A model generated the notes under the pieces. It was not told the DNA's origin, did not search any database, and saw only the letters and a program-made list of their open reading frames with translations. A stretch of DNA of 43,684 nucleotides from Anaerolineae bacterium (lineage in GTDB: Bacteria > Chloroflexota > Anaerolineae > J036 > Brachytrichaceae). Shown here piece by piece: positions 1 through 9,178 of the stretch (position 1 is the stretch's first letter; every line of letters starts with the position of its first letter). The position numbers and the translations under genes were made by a program. Location of the stretch: positions 1-43,684 of the forward strand of contig JAIMBB010000014.1 in NCBI GenBank assembly GCA_023511655.1. The letters are read 5' to 3'.

Positions 1-588
1 GACGTGATCAATTCCGCGCCGCAGTATCCGGGACAGCCGCCGAACCAGAAGACGCTCGTCAACTCCAAGGGCTTCGCGCTCGGCTACGATGCGACGTTGA
101 AGCCGAACGTGGTGAACACGTTCCGCTATGGATTGACCCGATTGGGGGCGACGACAGCTGGACTGCAGCAGCGCACGCAGGTGACGCTGCGCTTCCTGGA
201 TAATATTCCGGCTCCGACCAGTTCCTTCGGGCGCATCGCGAGCACGCATAATCTTGTGGACGACATCTCGTGGATTCGCGGCGCGCATACGGTGCAGGCG
301 GGCTTCAATGTGCGCTTCACGCGCATCCCGCGCTTCACCAACGAGACGTCGTTTCACACGGTCGTCGGCAACGGCTCGTGGCTGCTCGGCGTCGGCCGCT
401 ATACGGCTCCGGGCCATCCGCGGTGCACGCAGCCGGGGTGCCGGACGTTGCCGGCGGTGGCCAGTGGGTTCTACGCGGCCTGGGCCGATGGATTCCCCAT
501 CCTGGTGCTCGGGACGATCACCCAATTCACAGCGCGGTACAACTACGATCGACAGGGGAACGTGCTGCCCGAGGGCGCGCTCATTCGC
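1..588 (+). other. TonB-dependent receptor-like fragment, probable chimeric contig end
   Basis: The first ~194 codons read like the barrel region of an acidobacterial Oar-type TonB-dependent receptor: NTFRYGLTR, IRGAHTVQAGFN, a CTQPGC segment and ARYNYDRQGNVLPEG are typical of that family. Chloroflexota have no TonB-type outer-membrane system of this kind. The similarity ends abruptly at about 580-592, and the next residues (ANDKGEPLAIRF) are a peptide-binding protein. The join is in frame. I infer assembly or clone chimerism; a real gene fusion is less likely. Family recognition is from memory, not from a search. Confidence 0.6.
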
Positions 589-2124
589 GCCAACGACAAA
601 GGTGAGCCACTGGCGATTCGCTTCACCACCACCAACGCGCCCTTCCGCCAGACCTGGGGCGCGGTGTGGGTGAGCCAGTTGCAGCAGTGCGGCATCCAGC
701 TCCTGCCGTCCTACATTCCCGGCTCGATCTGGTTCGGCGGCAACTCCGGCCTGCGCCGGCGCGACTTCGACATCGGTGCTTTCGCCTGGGTGGGCGAGAC
801 CGACCCGCCCGGCCAGACGCTGTATGCCTGTGACCAGATTCCAACCCCGGCCAACAACTGGAACGGCCAGAACTATATGGGCTGGTGCAACGAGCGGGCC
901 AGCAACGCCATCAAGCGGGCCAACAACACGCTCAACCTGGAAGAACGCCAGAAGAACTATGTGATCGTCCAGGAAGAGTTCAGCAAGGACATGGTCTCGC
1001 TGCCGCTCTTCCAGCGGTTGGAAGCCACGGCCTATAACAAGGACCTGAAGGGCTTGCGACCGGATGCGACCGAATACTGGTCGGCCAATTCTCACGAGTT
1101 CGAGCTGCCCGGCCGCGACACTATCGTCGCTGCGCTCGGCCAGGAGCCGGCCTCGCTCTTCCTGCTGCAGGAGAGTGCTGCCGTGGCGGTGATCGTCGGC
1201 CAGCTCGTCTTCGGTGTGGACGTCACGCAGTACAGCTATGGCTATCAGAACGTCGGCCTGGAGGGCGATGACTTCCCGCGCCTGGAGAACGGCGGCGCGG
1301 CGCTGACCGAGGTGGAGATCAAGGACGGCGACGTCTTGGTCAATGCTGATGGCGACGTCGGCACGTTCAAGGACGGCAAGCTGCTCGACGCTGAGGGCAA
1401 AGAACTGACGCTGAAGGTCAAGAATGCCGACGGCGAAGAGGTGGATCTGGCGGCCGGCGTCAAGGTGCCGCAACTGTCGGTGACCTTCAAGTTCAAGCCG
1501 CGCAAGTGGAGCGACGGCGAGGACCTGAAGAATGAGGACTTCGCGCTGGGTTACAAGGTGGCTTGCGATCGCGAGTCGGGCGCGACGACGTTCTTCGTCT
1601 GTGACCGCACCGCCAAGCACGAGGTGCTGGCTGACGGCCTGGGCTACACCTGGACCGGCGTGCCTGGCTACACGCCACCCACTTACTACCTGCCGCCCTT
1701 CGGCTACTATCCGTCCCATCGCGTGATCGAGACCGACGGCGAGTACAAGGGCAAGACGCTGGCCGAGGTAGCGCCGAAGGACTTCAAGAATCTGCCGGAG
1801 CTGACCGATAAGCCGCTGGGCACGGGCCCGTTCGTGGTGGACACCTGGGAGAAAGGCTCGAAGATCGTGCTGAAAGCCAACCCGAACTTCTACCTGGGTG
1901 AGCCGAAGGCCAAGGAGATCGTCATCCAGATTTTCGATGCCAACCCGGCCGGCGCAGTGGCCGCCCTGCTGCAGGGCACGGTAGACATCGTCGGTAAGGA
2001 GGTGATCGGCGCAGGCCAGGAGCTTGAGACGGTGATCAAGGAAGCCCAGGCCGGCAAGATCAACGCCGAGCCGATCGCCAGCCCCACCTGGGAGCACGCC
2101 GACTTCAACCTGAACACCCGCTAA
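1..2124 (+). CDS. Peptide ABC transporter substrate-binding protein (SBP family 5), 5'-partial, with a foreign N-terminal fusion
   Basis: The frame is open to the left edge, so the gene is partial. From about residue 195 it reads as an extracellular oligopeptide-binding protein that would deliver peptides to the OppBCDF transporter just downstream. Residues ~196-365 resemble the C-terminal lobe of an SBP_bac_5 protein (the FTTTNAPFRQ stretch, then the YWS end region). Residues ~371-706 then resemble the N-terminal lobe of a second copy (DTIVAALGQEPASLF, KWSDGEDL, GTGPFVVDTW, the NPNFYLGEP segment). The protein stops at NLNTR, where a full SBP would cross the hinge into lobe II. So the visible order is C-lobe then N-lobe, as in a one-and-a-half-copy protein whose first N-lobe has been lost. 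Residues 1 to ~194 do not belong to this family (see next entry). No signal peptide is visible because the true start is missing. Confidence 0.75.
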   Translation, partial: DVINSAPQYPGQPPNQKTLVNSKGFALGYDATLKPNVVNTFRYGLTRLGATTAGLQQRTQVTLRFLDNIPAPTSSFGRIASTHNLVDDISWIRGAHTVQAGFNVRFTRIPRFTNETSFHTVVGNGSWLLGVGRYTAPGHPRCTQPGCRTLPAVASGFYAAWADGFPILVLGTITQFTARYNYDRQGNVLPEGALIRANDKGEPLAIRFTTTNAPFRQTWGAVWVSQLQQCGIQLLPSYIPGSIWFGGNSGLRRRDFDIGAFAWVGETDPPGQTLYACDQIPTPANNWNGQNYMGWCNERASNAIKRANNTLNLEERQKNYVIVQEEFSKDMVSLPLFQRLEATAYNKDLKGLRPDATEYWSANSHEFELPGRDTIVAALGQEPASLFLLQESAAVAVIVGQLVFGVDVTQYSYGYQNVGLEGDDFPRLENGGAALTEVEIKDGDVLVNADGDVGTFKDGKLLDAEGKELTLKVKNADGEEVDLAAGVKVPQLSVTFKFKPRKWSDGEDLKNEDFALGYKVACDRESGATTFFVCDRTAKHEVLADGLGYTWTGVPGYTPPTYYLPPFGYYPSHRVIETDGEYKGKTLAEVAPKDFKNLPELTDKPLGTGPFVVDTWEKGSKIVLKANPNFYLGEPKAKEIVIQIFDANPAGAVAALLQGTVDIVGKEVIGAGQELETVIKEAQAGKINAEPIASPTWEHADFNLNTR

Positions 2125-2145
2125 TCACCGTCGGAAGCGCTCCCT

Positions 2146-2198
2146 TCCGGACGCCAATGGAGGACGCCGGCGAAGCTGCGCACTCCCTGGCGTCCGGA
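2146..2198. repeat. Inverted repeat downstream of the binding-protein gene
   Basis: TCCGGACGCCA (2146-2156) is perfectly complementary to TGGCGTCCGGA (2188-2198), with 31 nt between the 11-nt arms. The pairing can extend outward with a small bulge (CGCTCC against GGAGCG). It lies 22 nt after the stop codon and ahead of a better terminator, so it may protect the 3' end of the binding-protein mRNA and help set its level relative to the permease genes. Confidence 0.5.
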
Positions 2199-2239
2199 GC
2201 GGAAGATCGCCTCTTCACGGTGTGAGTTTCGGACGCGAG

Positions 2240-2275
2240 GAGTAGCCCCATAACTTCGGGGCTACTCGATTTTCT
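2240..2275 (+). terminator. Rho-independent terminator after the binding-protein gene
   Basis: GAGTAGCCCC (2240-2249) pairs perfectly with GGGGCTACTC (2258-2267) around an 8-nt loop, followed by GATTTTC. The 10-bp GC-rich stem plus short T-run is a classic intrinsic terminator. It separates the binding-protein gene from oppB, 350 bp downstream. Confidence 0.8.
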
Positions 2276-2307
2276 ATAATGCGTGCTATTGGAAATAGCG
2301 CCGAAAG

Positions 2308-2489
2308 CATCCTGAGCCTGTCGAAGGACTGAAAGCATCCTGAGCCCGTCGAAGGCGCCTTGCGGTTGCTTAACATGTGCGCGCGGCTGATGTCGAAGGA
2401 CTGAAAGCAACCTGAGCCTGTCGAAGGATGCGCTTTTGGCGACAAATTTGACACGCTCCGACCTTCGACCCTTCAACAAGCTCAGGATG
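2308..2489. repeat. Cluster of short repeats of the type CCTGAGCCTGTCGAAGG
   Basis: Three direct copies lie at 2308-2328, 2336-2355 (one C-for-T change) and 2408-2430. A degenerate reverse-complement copy (CTTCAACAAGCTCAGGATG) lies at 2471-2489. The first two copies are adjacent units of about 28 nt that include the flanking CTGAAAG. The inverted outer copy can pair with the direct ones. The non-coding stretch 2125-2625 holds only these repeats, the two hairpins above and the start region of oppB; I see no gene in it. Confidence 0.75.
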
Positions 2490-2625
2490 CTCAGGCTCAG
2501 CATGCCAAATTCTTAATTCCGATAACTTCTAATGTTGAAGCACTAACAATACGTAACATGCAACACGCATTGCGCATTCGGAATGTATATTGCCTGGCTG
2601 TCGAGGCTGATTCAGGGAGGATCGT

Positions 2626-3816
2626 TTGACGACTTATCTGATTCGAAGATTGTTCGTGATCGTGGTGATGGCGTTCATCGTCGCCTTCGTATCGTTCGTC
2701 CTGTTGAGCATCGCGCCGGGTGGGCCTTTGCAGGAGGTATACGCTTTGCAGAGCACCACCATGCGCAAAGACCCCGACCTGATCGAACGAACGATGAAGC
2801 GCTATGACCTGGACATCTTCTTGATTCCTCGCTTCATGCGCTGGCTGATGGGGCATCCGCGCGGGCCGATCGAGATCGGCGGGCAGAAGTTCTTCAGCGA
2901 CCTGCAGATCGGATGCCTGAAAGAGGGACGAGCGCAGCTTGTCTATCCAGACGGCCGCGTGGTCGAGGTGGACTGTGAGAAGCCGGTCTTCCTGAAGGAT
3001 CTGGAAGGGCGCCCAGTCAGCAATGGCATCTTGATGCTCGATTTTGGCCGATCCACCCAGATCCTGCGCGAACAACCGGTGATGCGCCTGTTCGAGAGCC
3101 GCATCGTGAACACGCTGCTGCTGATGGGCATTTCCACCTTCCTGTCCATCATGATCGCCGTGCCGATCGGCATCATCTCGGCCGTCAAGCAGTATTCGCG
3201 CTTCGACTACACCGTCACCACGCTGGCCTTCATCGGCTCCGGCATGCCCACGTTGTTCATGGGCATCATGGGCATCCTGATTTTCGCCATCCTGTTCAAA
3301 GAAGCAGGGCTGCCGTATTTGCCGGCTGGCACTGCCGAGTCGCCGCGCGACACGTTCATCCCTGTGTTTGGCATGGTAAAGGCCGGGTCGTTTTTTGATC
3401 GGCTGTGGCATCTGGTGCTGCCGGTGATGATATTGACCATCTTCAACCTGGCTCAGTGGAGCCGCTTCATCCGCTCGTCTATGCTGGAGGTGCTGCGCCA
3501 GGATTACGTGCGCACGGCGCGTGCCAAAGGGTTAATTGAGCGCGTAGTGATCGTCAAACATGCCATGCGCAATGCGCTCATTCCATTCGTGACGTTGCTG
3601 GCCGGCGTATTGCCAGCGCTGTTCGGCGGAGCCATCATCACCGAGAGCGTGTTCAACTATCCGGGTATGGGACGCCTGTTCGTCGCTTCGCTTACCGCCG
3701 GCGATTACAACGTCGCCATCGGCTTCATTCTGATCTCGACTTTCCTGGTGCTGATCGGTTATCTGCTCTCCGACGTGCTATATACGGTGGTGGATCCGCG
3801 CATCCGCTTGTCGTAG
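2626..3816 (+). CDS. oppB: Peptide ABC transporter permease OppB/DppB type
   Basis: Integral-membrane permease forming half of the translocation channel of an oligopeptide or dipeptide importer. The TTG start is preceded by AGGGAGG (2614-2620) at good spacing. Residue 1-30 is the usual first transmembrane helix (TTYLIRRL). The inner-membrane permease domain runs from ~155 to the end, with the EAA loop (DYVRTARAKGL) that docks the ATPases and the typical AIITESVFNYPGMGRL segment near the C-terminus. At 396 residues it is longer than a standard OppB (~310-330); the extra length is an enlarged extracytoplasmic segment between TM1 and TM2 (about residues 30-150). oppC follows after 27 nt, indicating one operon. 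Confidence 0.93.
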   Translation: MTTYLIRRLFVIVVMAFIVAFVSFVLLSIAPGGPLQEVYALQSTTMRKDPDLIERTMKRYDLDIFLIPRFMRWLMGHPRGPIEIGGQKFFSDLQIGCLKEGRAQLVYPDGRVVEVDCEKPVFLKDLEGRPVSNGILMLDFGRSTQILREQPVMRLFESRIVNTLLLMGISTFLSIMIAVPIGIISAVKQYSRFDYTVTTLAFIGSGMPTLFMGIMGILIFAILFKEAGLPYLPAGTAESPRDTFIPVFGMVKAGSFFDRLWHLVLPVMILTIFNLAQWSRFIRSSMLEVLRQDYVRTARAKGLIERVVIVKHAMRNALIPFVTLLAGVLPALFGGAIITESVFNYPGMGRLFVASLTAGDYNVAIGFILISTFLVLIGYLLSDVLYTVVDPRIRLS

Positions 3817-3843
3817 CGAGCAGGCATGGGAGGCGAATAGAGA

Positions 3844-4851
3844 ATGGCAACCGCAACCGCCAGCGTAGACACTGCCGTCGGAAAGCCGGTCGTCCTGGCC
3901 AAGCCAGAAGGGCAGTGGACTATCGTCCTGCGTCGTTTTCGCCGACATCGGCTGGCGATCGTCTCGCTTACCGTGATCGTCGCGATCTTTATTGCATCGC
4001 TCATCACGCCGCTGATCGCGCCGTTTCCGCGAGACGCTGTGAATCCCACCCTGCGCTTCTCGCTGCCAATGACGCCCTCTGCCGAGCCCGGCAAGATTCA
4101 TGTGCTCGGCACCGACCACGTCGGCCGCGATACGTTCACCCGCCTGCTCTACGCCGCGCGCATCACCCTCAGCGTAGCGGTAATCGTGGCGACGCTCAGC
4201 ACGCTGGTCGGCATGGCTGTCGGCGCGCTGGCCGGCTACTACCGCGGCGTCATAGACGCCGCTCTCATGCGCATCCTGGAGTTCATGTCGGCGATCCCCA
4301 CTTTCCCGATCCTGCTCATCCTGGCTTCCGTCTTGAACCAGGATCCCAAGCTGCTGCCGTTCCCCGACTTCCTGGTCAACTTCGTCAGCGCCATCATGCT
4401 GATTGATCCACAGAAGGAATCGCGCAGCGTGCTGGTGGTGATCTTCGTGATCACCTTGTTCGGCTGGACGGGCGCGGCGCGCCTGATGCGCGGCATGGTG
4501 CTCTCGGTGCGCGAGCGCGACTTCATCGAGTCGGCCCGCTCACTGGGTGCTAACAACTGGTGGATCATCCTGCGGCACGTGGTGCCGAATGCCTTTCCGC
4601 CCTTGATCGTGGCTTACACGCTGGCGCTGGCCGATGGCCTGACGGCTGAAGTCGCGCTGAGCTTCCTGGGCCTCGGCATCACCGATCCAACGCCGACGTG
4701 GGGCAACATGCTCAACTTCTCGACGCAATTCATGTTGACGCATCCGTGGGCGCCGCTGATTCCTGGCATCCCGGTGGTGCTGTGCTCGCTGGCCTTCAAC
4801 TTCATCGGCGACGGCCTGCGCGATGCGCTCGACCCCAGGTTGAAGATGTAG
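3844..4851 (+). CDS. oppC: Peptide ABC transporter permease OppC/DppC type
   Basis: Second permease of the peptide importer, partner of OppB. The ATG start has GGGAGG at 3829-3834. The N-terminus shows a cytoplasmic arm and TM1 (~residues 35-60). The family signature GTDHVGRDTFTRLLYAARI lies at ~92-110, followed by five more predicted helices. The EAA loop (FIESARSLGANNWWIILRHVVPN) contacts the ATPases, and the ending DGLRDALDPRLKM is typical. Between helices there is a small extra segment (~residues 160-195, rich in D, P and K) absent from short family members. The operon continues, after an intervening broken gene, to oppD and oppF. Confidence 0.93.
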   Translation: MATATASVDTAVGKPVVLAKPEGQWTIVLRRFRRHRLAIVSLTVIVAIFIASLITPLIAPFPRDAVNPTLRFSLPMTPSAEPGKIHVLGTDHVGRDTFTRLLYAARITLSVAVIVATLSTLVGMAVGALAGYYRGVIDAALMRILEFMSAIPTFPILLILASVLNQDPKLLPFPDFLVNFVSAIMLIDPQKESRSVLVVIFVITLFGWTGAARLMRGMVLSVRERDFIESARSLGANNWWIILRHVVPNAFPPLIVAYTLALADGLTAEVALSFLGLGITDPTPTWGNMLNFSTQFMLTHPWAPLIPGIPVVLCSLAFNFIGDGLRDALDPRLKM

Positions 4852-4868
4852 CATCGGTTGCGACAGAG

Positions 4869-5487
4869 ATGACCAGGACGAATCACGATCACACTTCCAC
4901 ACCCGGCGAGCCGACATGGGACATTGCCCTGCTCTTTCCGGCCCAAGGCGCCTGGTCGGAGGATGAATACCTGGCGCTGGATGTCGGACGCCTGGTTGAG
5001 TTCGACAACGGTCATGTCGAGGTCCTGCCGACGCCGTCGCGGTCGCATCAACTTCTGGTGTTCTTTTTTGCAAAATTACTCGAGGCATTTCTGCTGCGCG
5101 CCTTTCCAGGCGCGATCGTGATGATTGCGCCCCATCCGGTTAGGCTATGGGCCGTCAAGTTCCGTGAACCCGATGTGCTCGTATTGCTGCCCGAGCACGC
5201 CGGCCGCTCGCGCGAGGAGTATTGTGAGCAGCCCGACCTGTCCGGACCATCGCAAACATGACTGGGATATCAAACGTCGCGAATACGCCCAGGCCGGCAT
5301 CCCCGAATATTGGATCGTGGATCCGCAGGCAAAAACCGTGACTGTGCTTAAACTATCGGGCAAGTCGTATCGCGTCCACGGCGAATACGGAAGCGGCGCG
5401 ACGGCCGAATCGGCCCTGCTCGCGGGCTTTCAGGTGAACGTGGATGACATCTGGCGCGCTGCCGGCGGCGCTTCGCCGGCGGCTTGA
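4869..5487 (+). pseudogene. Uma2 family endonuclease (DUF820) pseudogene, internal deletion with frameshift
   Basis: Uma2 proteins are small PD-(D/E)XK-fold putative nucleases, often present in many copies in Chloroflexota and cyanobacteria. The 5' part starts at ATG 4869, 17 nt after oppC. It reads WSEDEYLAL, then LVEFDNGHVEVLPTPSRSHQ, then REPDVLVL and EQPDL up to 5240. The rest, PDHRKHDWDIKRREYAQAGIPEYWIVDP through the stop at 5487, is in the +1 frame starting at 5242. In intact homologues PDL is followed by about six residues (pattern vxEVvS) before PDH. Here only one base is left, which fits a 17-nt deletion. The missing part holds the catalytic Glu, so the product should be inactive even if the frame were restored. 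It splits oppBC from oppDF. Confidence 0.82.
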
Positions 5488-5541
5488 TGGAATCGGATCG
5501 AACGCATAGAAATACAAAAACGAGGAGAGGATACATTTAGT

Positions 5542-6579
<1,038 letters not shown>

Positions 6580-6633
6580 ATTTGTGGTTGTAAATGGAAC
6601 TGATTGGTGACCGGTGACTTGCAAGCATAACTG

Positions 6634-6685
6634 CCGGTTGCCAATTGCCAAACCAATTTACCGATTGCCAATTACCGATTGCTAA
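6634..6685. repeat. Short imperfect tandem repeats between oppD and oppF
   Basis: Related units CCGGTTGCCAATTGCC (6634-6649), CCGATTGCCAATTA (6661-6674) and CCGATTGCTAA (6675-6685) fill the space just before oppF. They stand where a ribosome-binding site would be expected, and no purine-rich Shine-Dalgarno is visible in front of the oppF start. Confidence 0.6.
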
Positions 6686-6687
6686 CC

Positions 6688-7785
6688 ATGAGCACGAACG
6701 GGAACAAGACGGAAGACCTGCTCGAGGTCAAAGATTTGCGGAAATACTTTCCCATCAAAGGCGGCATCCTCCAGCGCACGGTCGCCCAGGTCAAAGCCGT
6801 GGATGGCGTGTCGTTCACGGTGAAGAAAGGGGAGACGCTGGGTCTGGTGGGCGAATCCGGCTGCGGCAAGACCACGGTTGGCCGTACCATCCTGCGCCTG
6901 ACGCCAGCGACCGGCGGCTCGGTGATCTTCGAAGGGCAAGATGTGTTCAAGCTGAACGGCGGTCAACTCAAAGCCCTACGCCGGGACATGCAGATCATCT
7001 TCCAGGACCCCTACTCGTCGCTCGACCCGCGTATGCCGGTGGGCGAGAGCGTGGGCGAGGGGCTGCTGGTGCACGGCATGCGCGATGCCAAGAAGCGCAA
7101 CGAGATCGTGATTGAGATGCTGCGCAAGGTCGGCCTGGAGGATTATCACGCTCGCCGTTACCCCCATGAGTTCTCCGGTGGCCAACGCCAGCGCATCGGC
7201 ATCGCCCGCGCCCTGGCCTTGCGCCCCAAGTTCATCGTGTGCGACGAGCCGGTCTCGGCGCTGGACGTCTCCATCCAGTCCCAGGTGCTGAACATCCTCA
7301 AGGACCTGCAGGCCGAGTTCGGCTTGACCTATCTCTTCATCGCGCACAACCTGAGCGTGGTGGAGCACATCAGCGACCGCGTCGGCGTGATGTACCTCGG
7401 CAAAATGGTCGAGCTGACCGACCGCGATACGCTCTTCCGCGATCCGCTCCATCCCTACACCAAAGCGTTGCTGTCGGCTATTCCCATCCCCGATCCGACG
7501 GTCAAACGCGAGCGGATGATCCTGCAGGGCGACGTGCCCTCGCCGGTCAACCCACCGAGCGGCTGTCGCTTTCACACCCGCTGTCCGTTCGCTGTGGACA
7601 TTTGCAAGTCGGTCGAGCCGCCGCTGGAGGAACTGAAGCCCGGCCACCTGGTGGCCTGCCACGTAGCCAAGGAGCAGGTGGCGGAGCAAAAGCGGGCGAT
7701 GGGCCTCGGCGCGGCGATGAGCACGCCGACGCCCGAGCCACCGATCACCAATCCGGCGGCCACGCAGCCGGGCCTGCAAAGCTGA
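6688..7785 (+). CDS. oppF: Peptide ABC transporter ATP-binding protein OppF/DppF type
   Basis: Second ATPase of the peptide importer. I chose ATG 6688 ([12 protein letters not shown]); a TTG three codons upstream is possible. Near the N-terminus is the OppF hallmark [12 protein letters not shown], followed by Walker [10 protein letters not shown], signature [14 protein letters not shown], Walker [13 protein letters not shown] and the switch His in FIAHNLSVV. The C-terminal oligo_HPY part has [15 protein letters not shown]. The last ~45 residues are a Pro/Ala/Thr-rich extension with no clear domain. A 108-nt spacer with repeats separates it from oppD. Confidence 0.94.
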   Translation: MSTNGNKTEDLLEVKDLRKYFPIKGGILQRTVAQVKAVDGVSFTVKKGETLGLVGESGCGKTTVGRTILRLTPATGGSVIFEGQDVFKLNGGQLKALRRDMQIIFQDPYSSLDPRMPVGESVGEGLLVHGMRDAKKRNEIVIEMLRKVGLEDYHARRYPHEFSGGQRQRIGIARALALRPKFIVCDEPVSALDVSIQSQVLNILKDLQAEFGLTYLFIAHNLSVVEHISDRVGVMYLGKMVELTDRDTLFRDPLHPYTKALLSAIPIPDPTVKRERMILQGDVPSPVNPPSGCRFHTRCPFAVDICKSVEPPLEELKPGHLVACHVAKEQVAEQKRAMGLGAAMSTPTPEPPITNPAATQPGLQS

Positions 7786-7810
7786 GCGTGCGCCGGCTGA
7801 GCGTGCGCCG
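7781..7810. repeat. 15-bp tandem duplication over the oppF stop codon
   Basis: GCTGAGCGTGCGCCG occurs twice in direct succession (7781-7795 and 7796-7810). The first copy contains the oppF stop codon (7783-7785). The second reaches to within a few bases of the end of the convergent M20 peptidase gene. It looks like a recent slippage duplication. Confidence 0.85.
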
Positions 7811-7816
7811 GCGGCT

Positions 7817-9178
7817 TCACAGCTCCGCCAGGAAGCGGACGCTCGCTTCGATCCCCTTTTCGTAGCACGCTACGGCGAATCGCTCGTCCGGCGAGTGGAT
7901 GTTGTCGTCCGGCAGGCCGAAGCCGAGCAAGGCGATCGGCTTGCCCAGTTGGGTCTGGAACTCGTGCACGACCGGGATGGAGCCGCCCTCCAGCACGTAG
8001 AACGGTGGGTTGCCATAGGTGGCCTGGGCAGCACGGACGGCGGCCTGAACCTCGGCAGCGTCCAGCTCGACCAGCGACGCCGGCGTGCCTCGCTCCTCGC
8101 TGAATGTGATCGTTGCTCCGGCCGGCGTCGCGGCGCGCATGGCTTCCTCCACCAATCGGATTACCTTCTCCGGCTGCTGATGCGGCACCAAACGGCAGGT
8201 GATCTTGGCATGGGCGGTGGCCGGGATGATCGTCTTGCTGCCGGGGCCGGTGTAGCCGCTCCACATGCCGTTGACCTCCAGCGTTGGACGCGCGCCTTTG
8301 CGTTCGTTGACGGTGAATGCCGGGTCGCCAAAGGCCTGCAGCGCGCCGGTCTCGCGCATCACGTCTGCTTCGCCGTAGGGGACGCGCGCGATGGCCCGGC
8401 GCTCTTCTTCGCTCAGCGGGCGCACGTCGTCGTAGAAGCCGGGCACGGTCACGCGGCCATGTGCGTCTTTGAGCGAGGCCAGGATGTGCGCCAGGGCGAA
8501 GGCCGGGTTTTGCACGTTGCCGCCGTAATGGCCGGAGTGCACGTCGCGGTCCAGACAACGCACCTGCACCTCAAAACCTGCTAACCCGCGTAGGCCATAC
8601 GTCAGCGCCGGCTGGGTCAGGGTGAACAACGCACCGTCGCTGATCATCACGCAGTCGCAGCTCAGCAGATCGTGGTGAGCCGCGATGAACTTGCCCAGGT
8701 TGGGGCTGCCAATCTCTTCCTCGCCTTCGATCAAAAACTTGACGTTGACCGGCAACGTGCCCTCGCAGCGCAGATACGACGCGACGGCCTTCACATGCGC
8801 CAGGTGCTGGCCTTTGTTGTCGTCCGCCCCGCGCGCGTAGATGTAGCCGTCGCGAATCCCTGGCTGGAAGGGATGGCTTTGCCATAGTTCGAACGGCTCG
8901 GCCGGCTGCACATCGTAATGGCCATAGATCAGCACCGTAGGGCGGTGGTGGTCGTGGCCCGACCACTCGGCATAAACGACCGGATGGCCATCGGTTGCCA
9001 TTACTTCGGCGCGCAGGCCGGCGTCGCGCAGATGTTCCGACAGCCACAGAGCAGCCATCTTCACGTCGCGCGCGTGTTCAGGTTGGGCGCTCACGCTGGG
9101 AATGGCGAGATACTCCAGCAGGTCTTGTAGATAGCGGTCGCGCTGGGTGCGCGCATAGTCGAGCACTTGATTAAGCAT
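7817..9178 (-). CDS. M20 family metallopeptidase (dipeptidase)
   Basis: Zinc-dependent amidohydrolase of the DapE/ArgE/CPG2/carnosinase group, most like the cytoplasmic dipeptidases of the M20 family. Visible metal-site motifs are GHYDVQP (metal His and Asp), ARGADDNKGQ (bridging Asp), EGEEEIGS (catalytic Glu and metal Glu), the dimerisation-domain DVHSGHYGG, and the late GFGLPDDNIHSPDE (metal His). Length of 453 residues fits the family. The start ATG overlaps the end of the upstream methyltransferase gene by 8 nt, which suggests translational coupling. It converges on oppF with a 31-nt gap. A plausible role is splitting di- and oligopeptides imported by the neighbouring Opp system; substrate specificity cannot be read from the sequence. 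Confidence 0.92.
   Translation of the reverse strand: MLNQVLDYARTQRDRYLQDLLEYLAIPSVSAQPEHARDVKMAALWLSEHLRDAGLRAEVMATDGHPVVYAEWSGHDHHRPTVLIYGHYDVQPAEPFELWQSHPFQPGIRDGYIYARGADDNKGQHLAHVKAVASYLRCEGTLPVNVKFLIEGEEEIGSPNLGKFIAAHHDLLSCDCVMISDGALFTLTQPALTYGLRGLAGFEVQVRCLDRDVHSGHYGGNVQNPAFALAHILASLKDAHGRVTVPGFYDDVRPLSEEERRAIARVPYGEADVMRETGALQAFGDPAFTVNERKGARPTLEVNGMWSGYTGPGSKTIIPATAHAKITCRLVPHQQPEKVIRLVEEAMRAATPAGATITFSEERGTPASLVELDAAEVQAAVRAAQATYGNPPFYVLEGGSIPVVHEFQTQLGKPIALLGFGLPDDNIHSPDERFAVACYEKGIEASVRFLAEL

Noticed and set aside
5125-5487. Independent small gene in the second half of the Uma2 locus
   Set aside because: It is the C-terminal half of the Uma2 domain in a shifted frame, with no start signal of its own.
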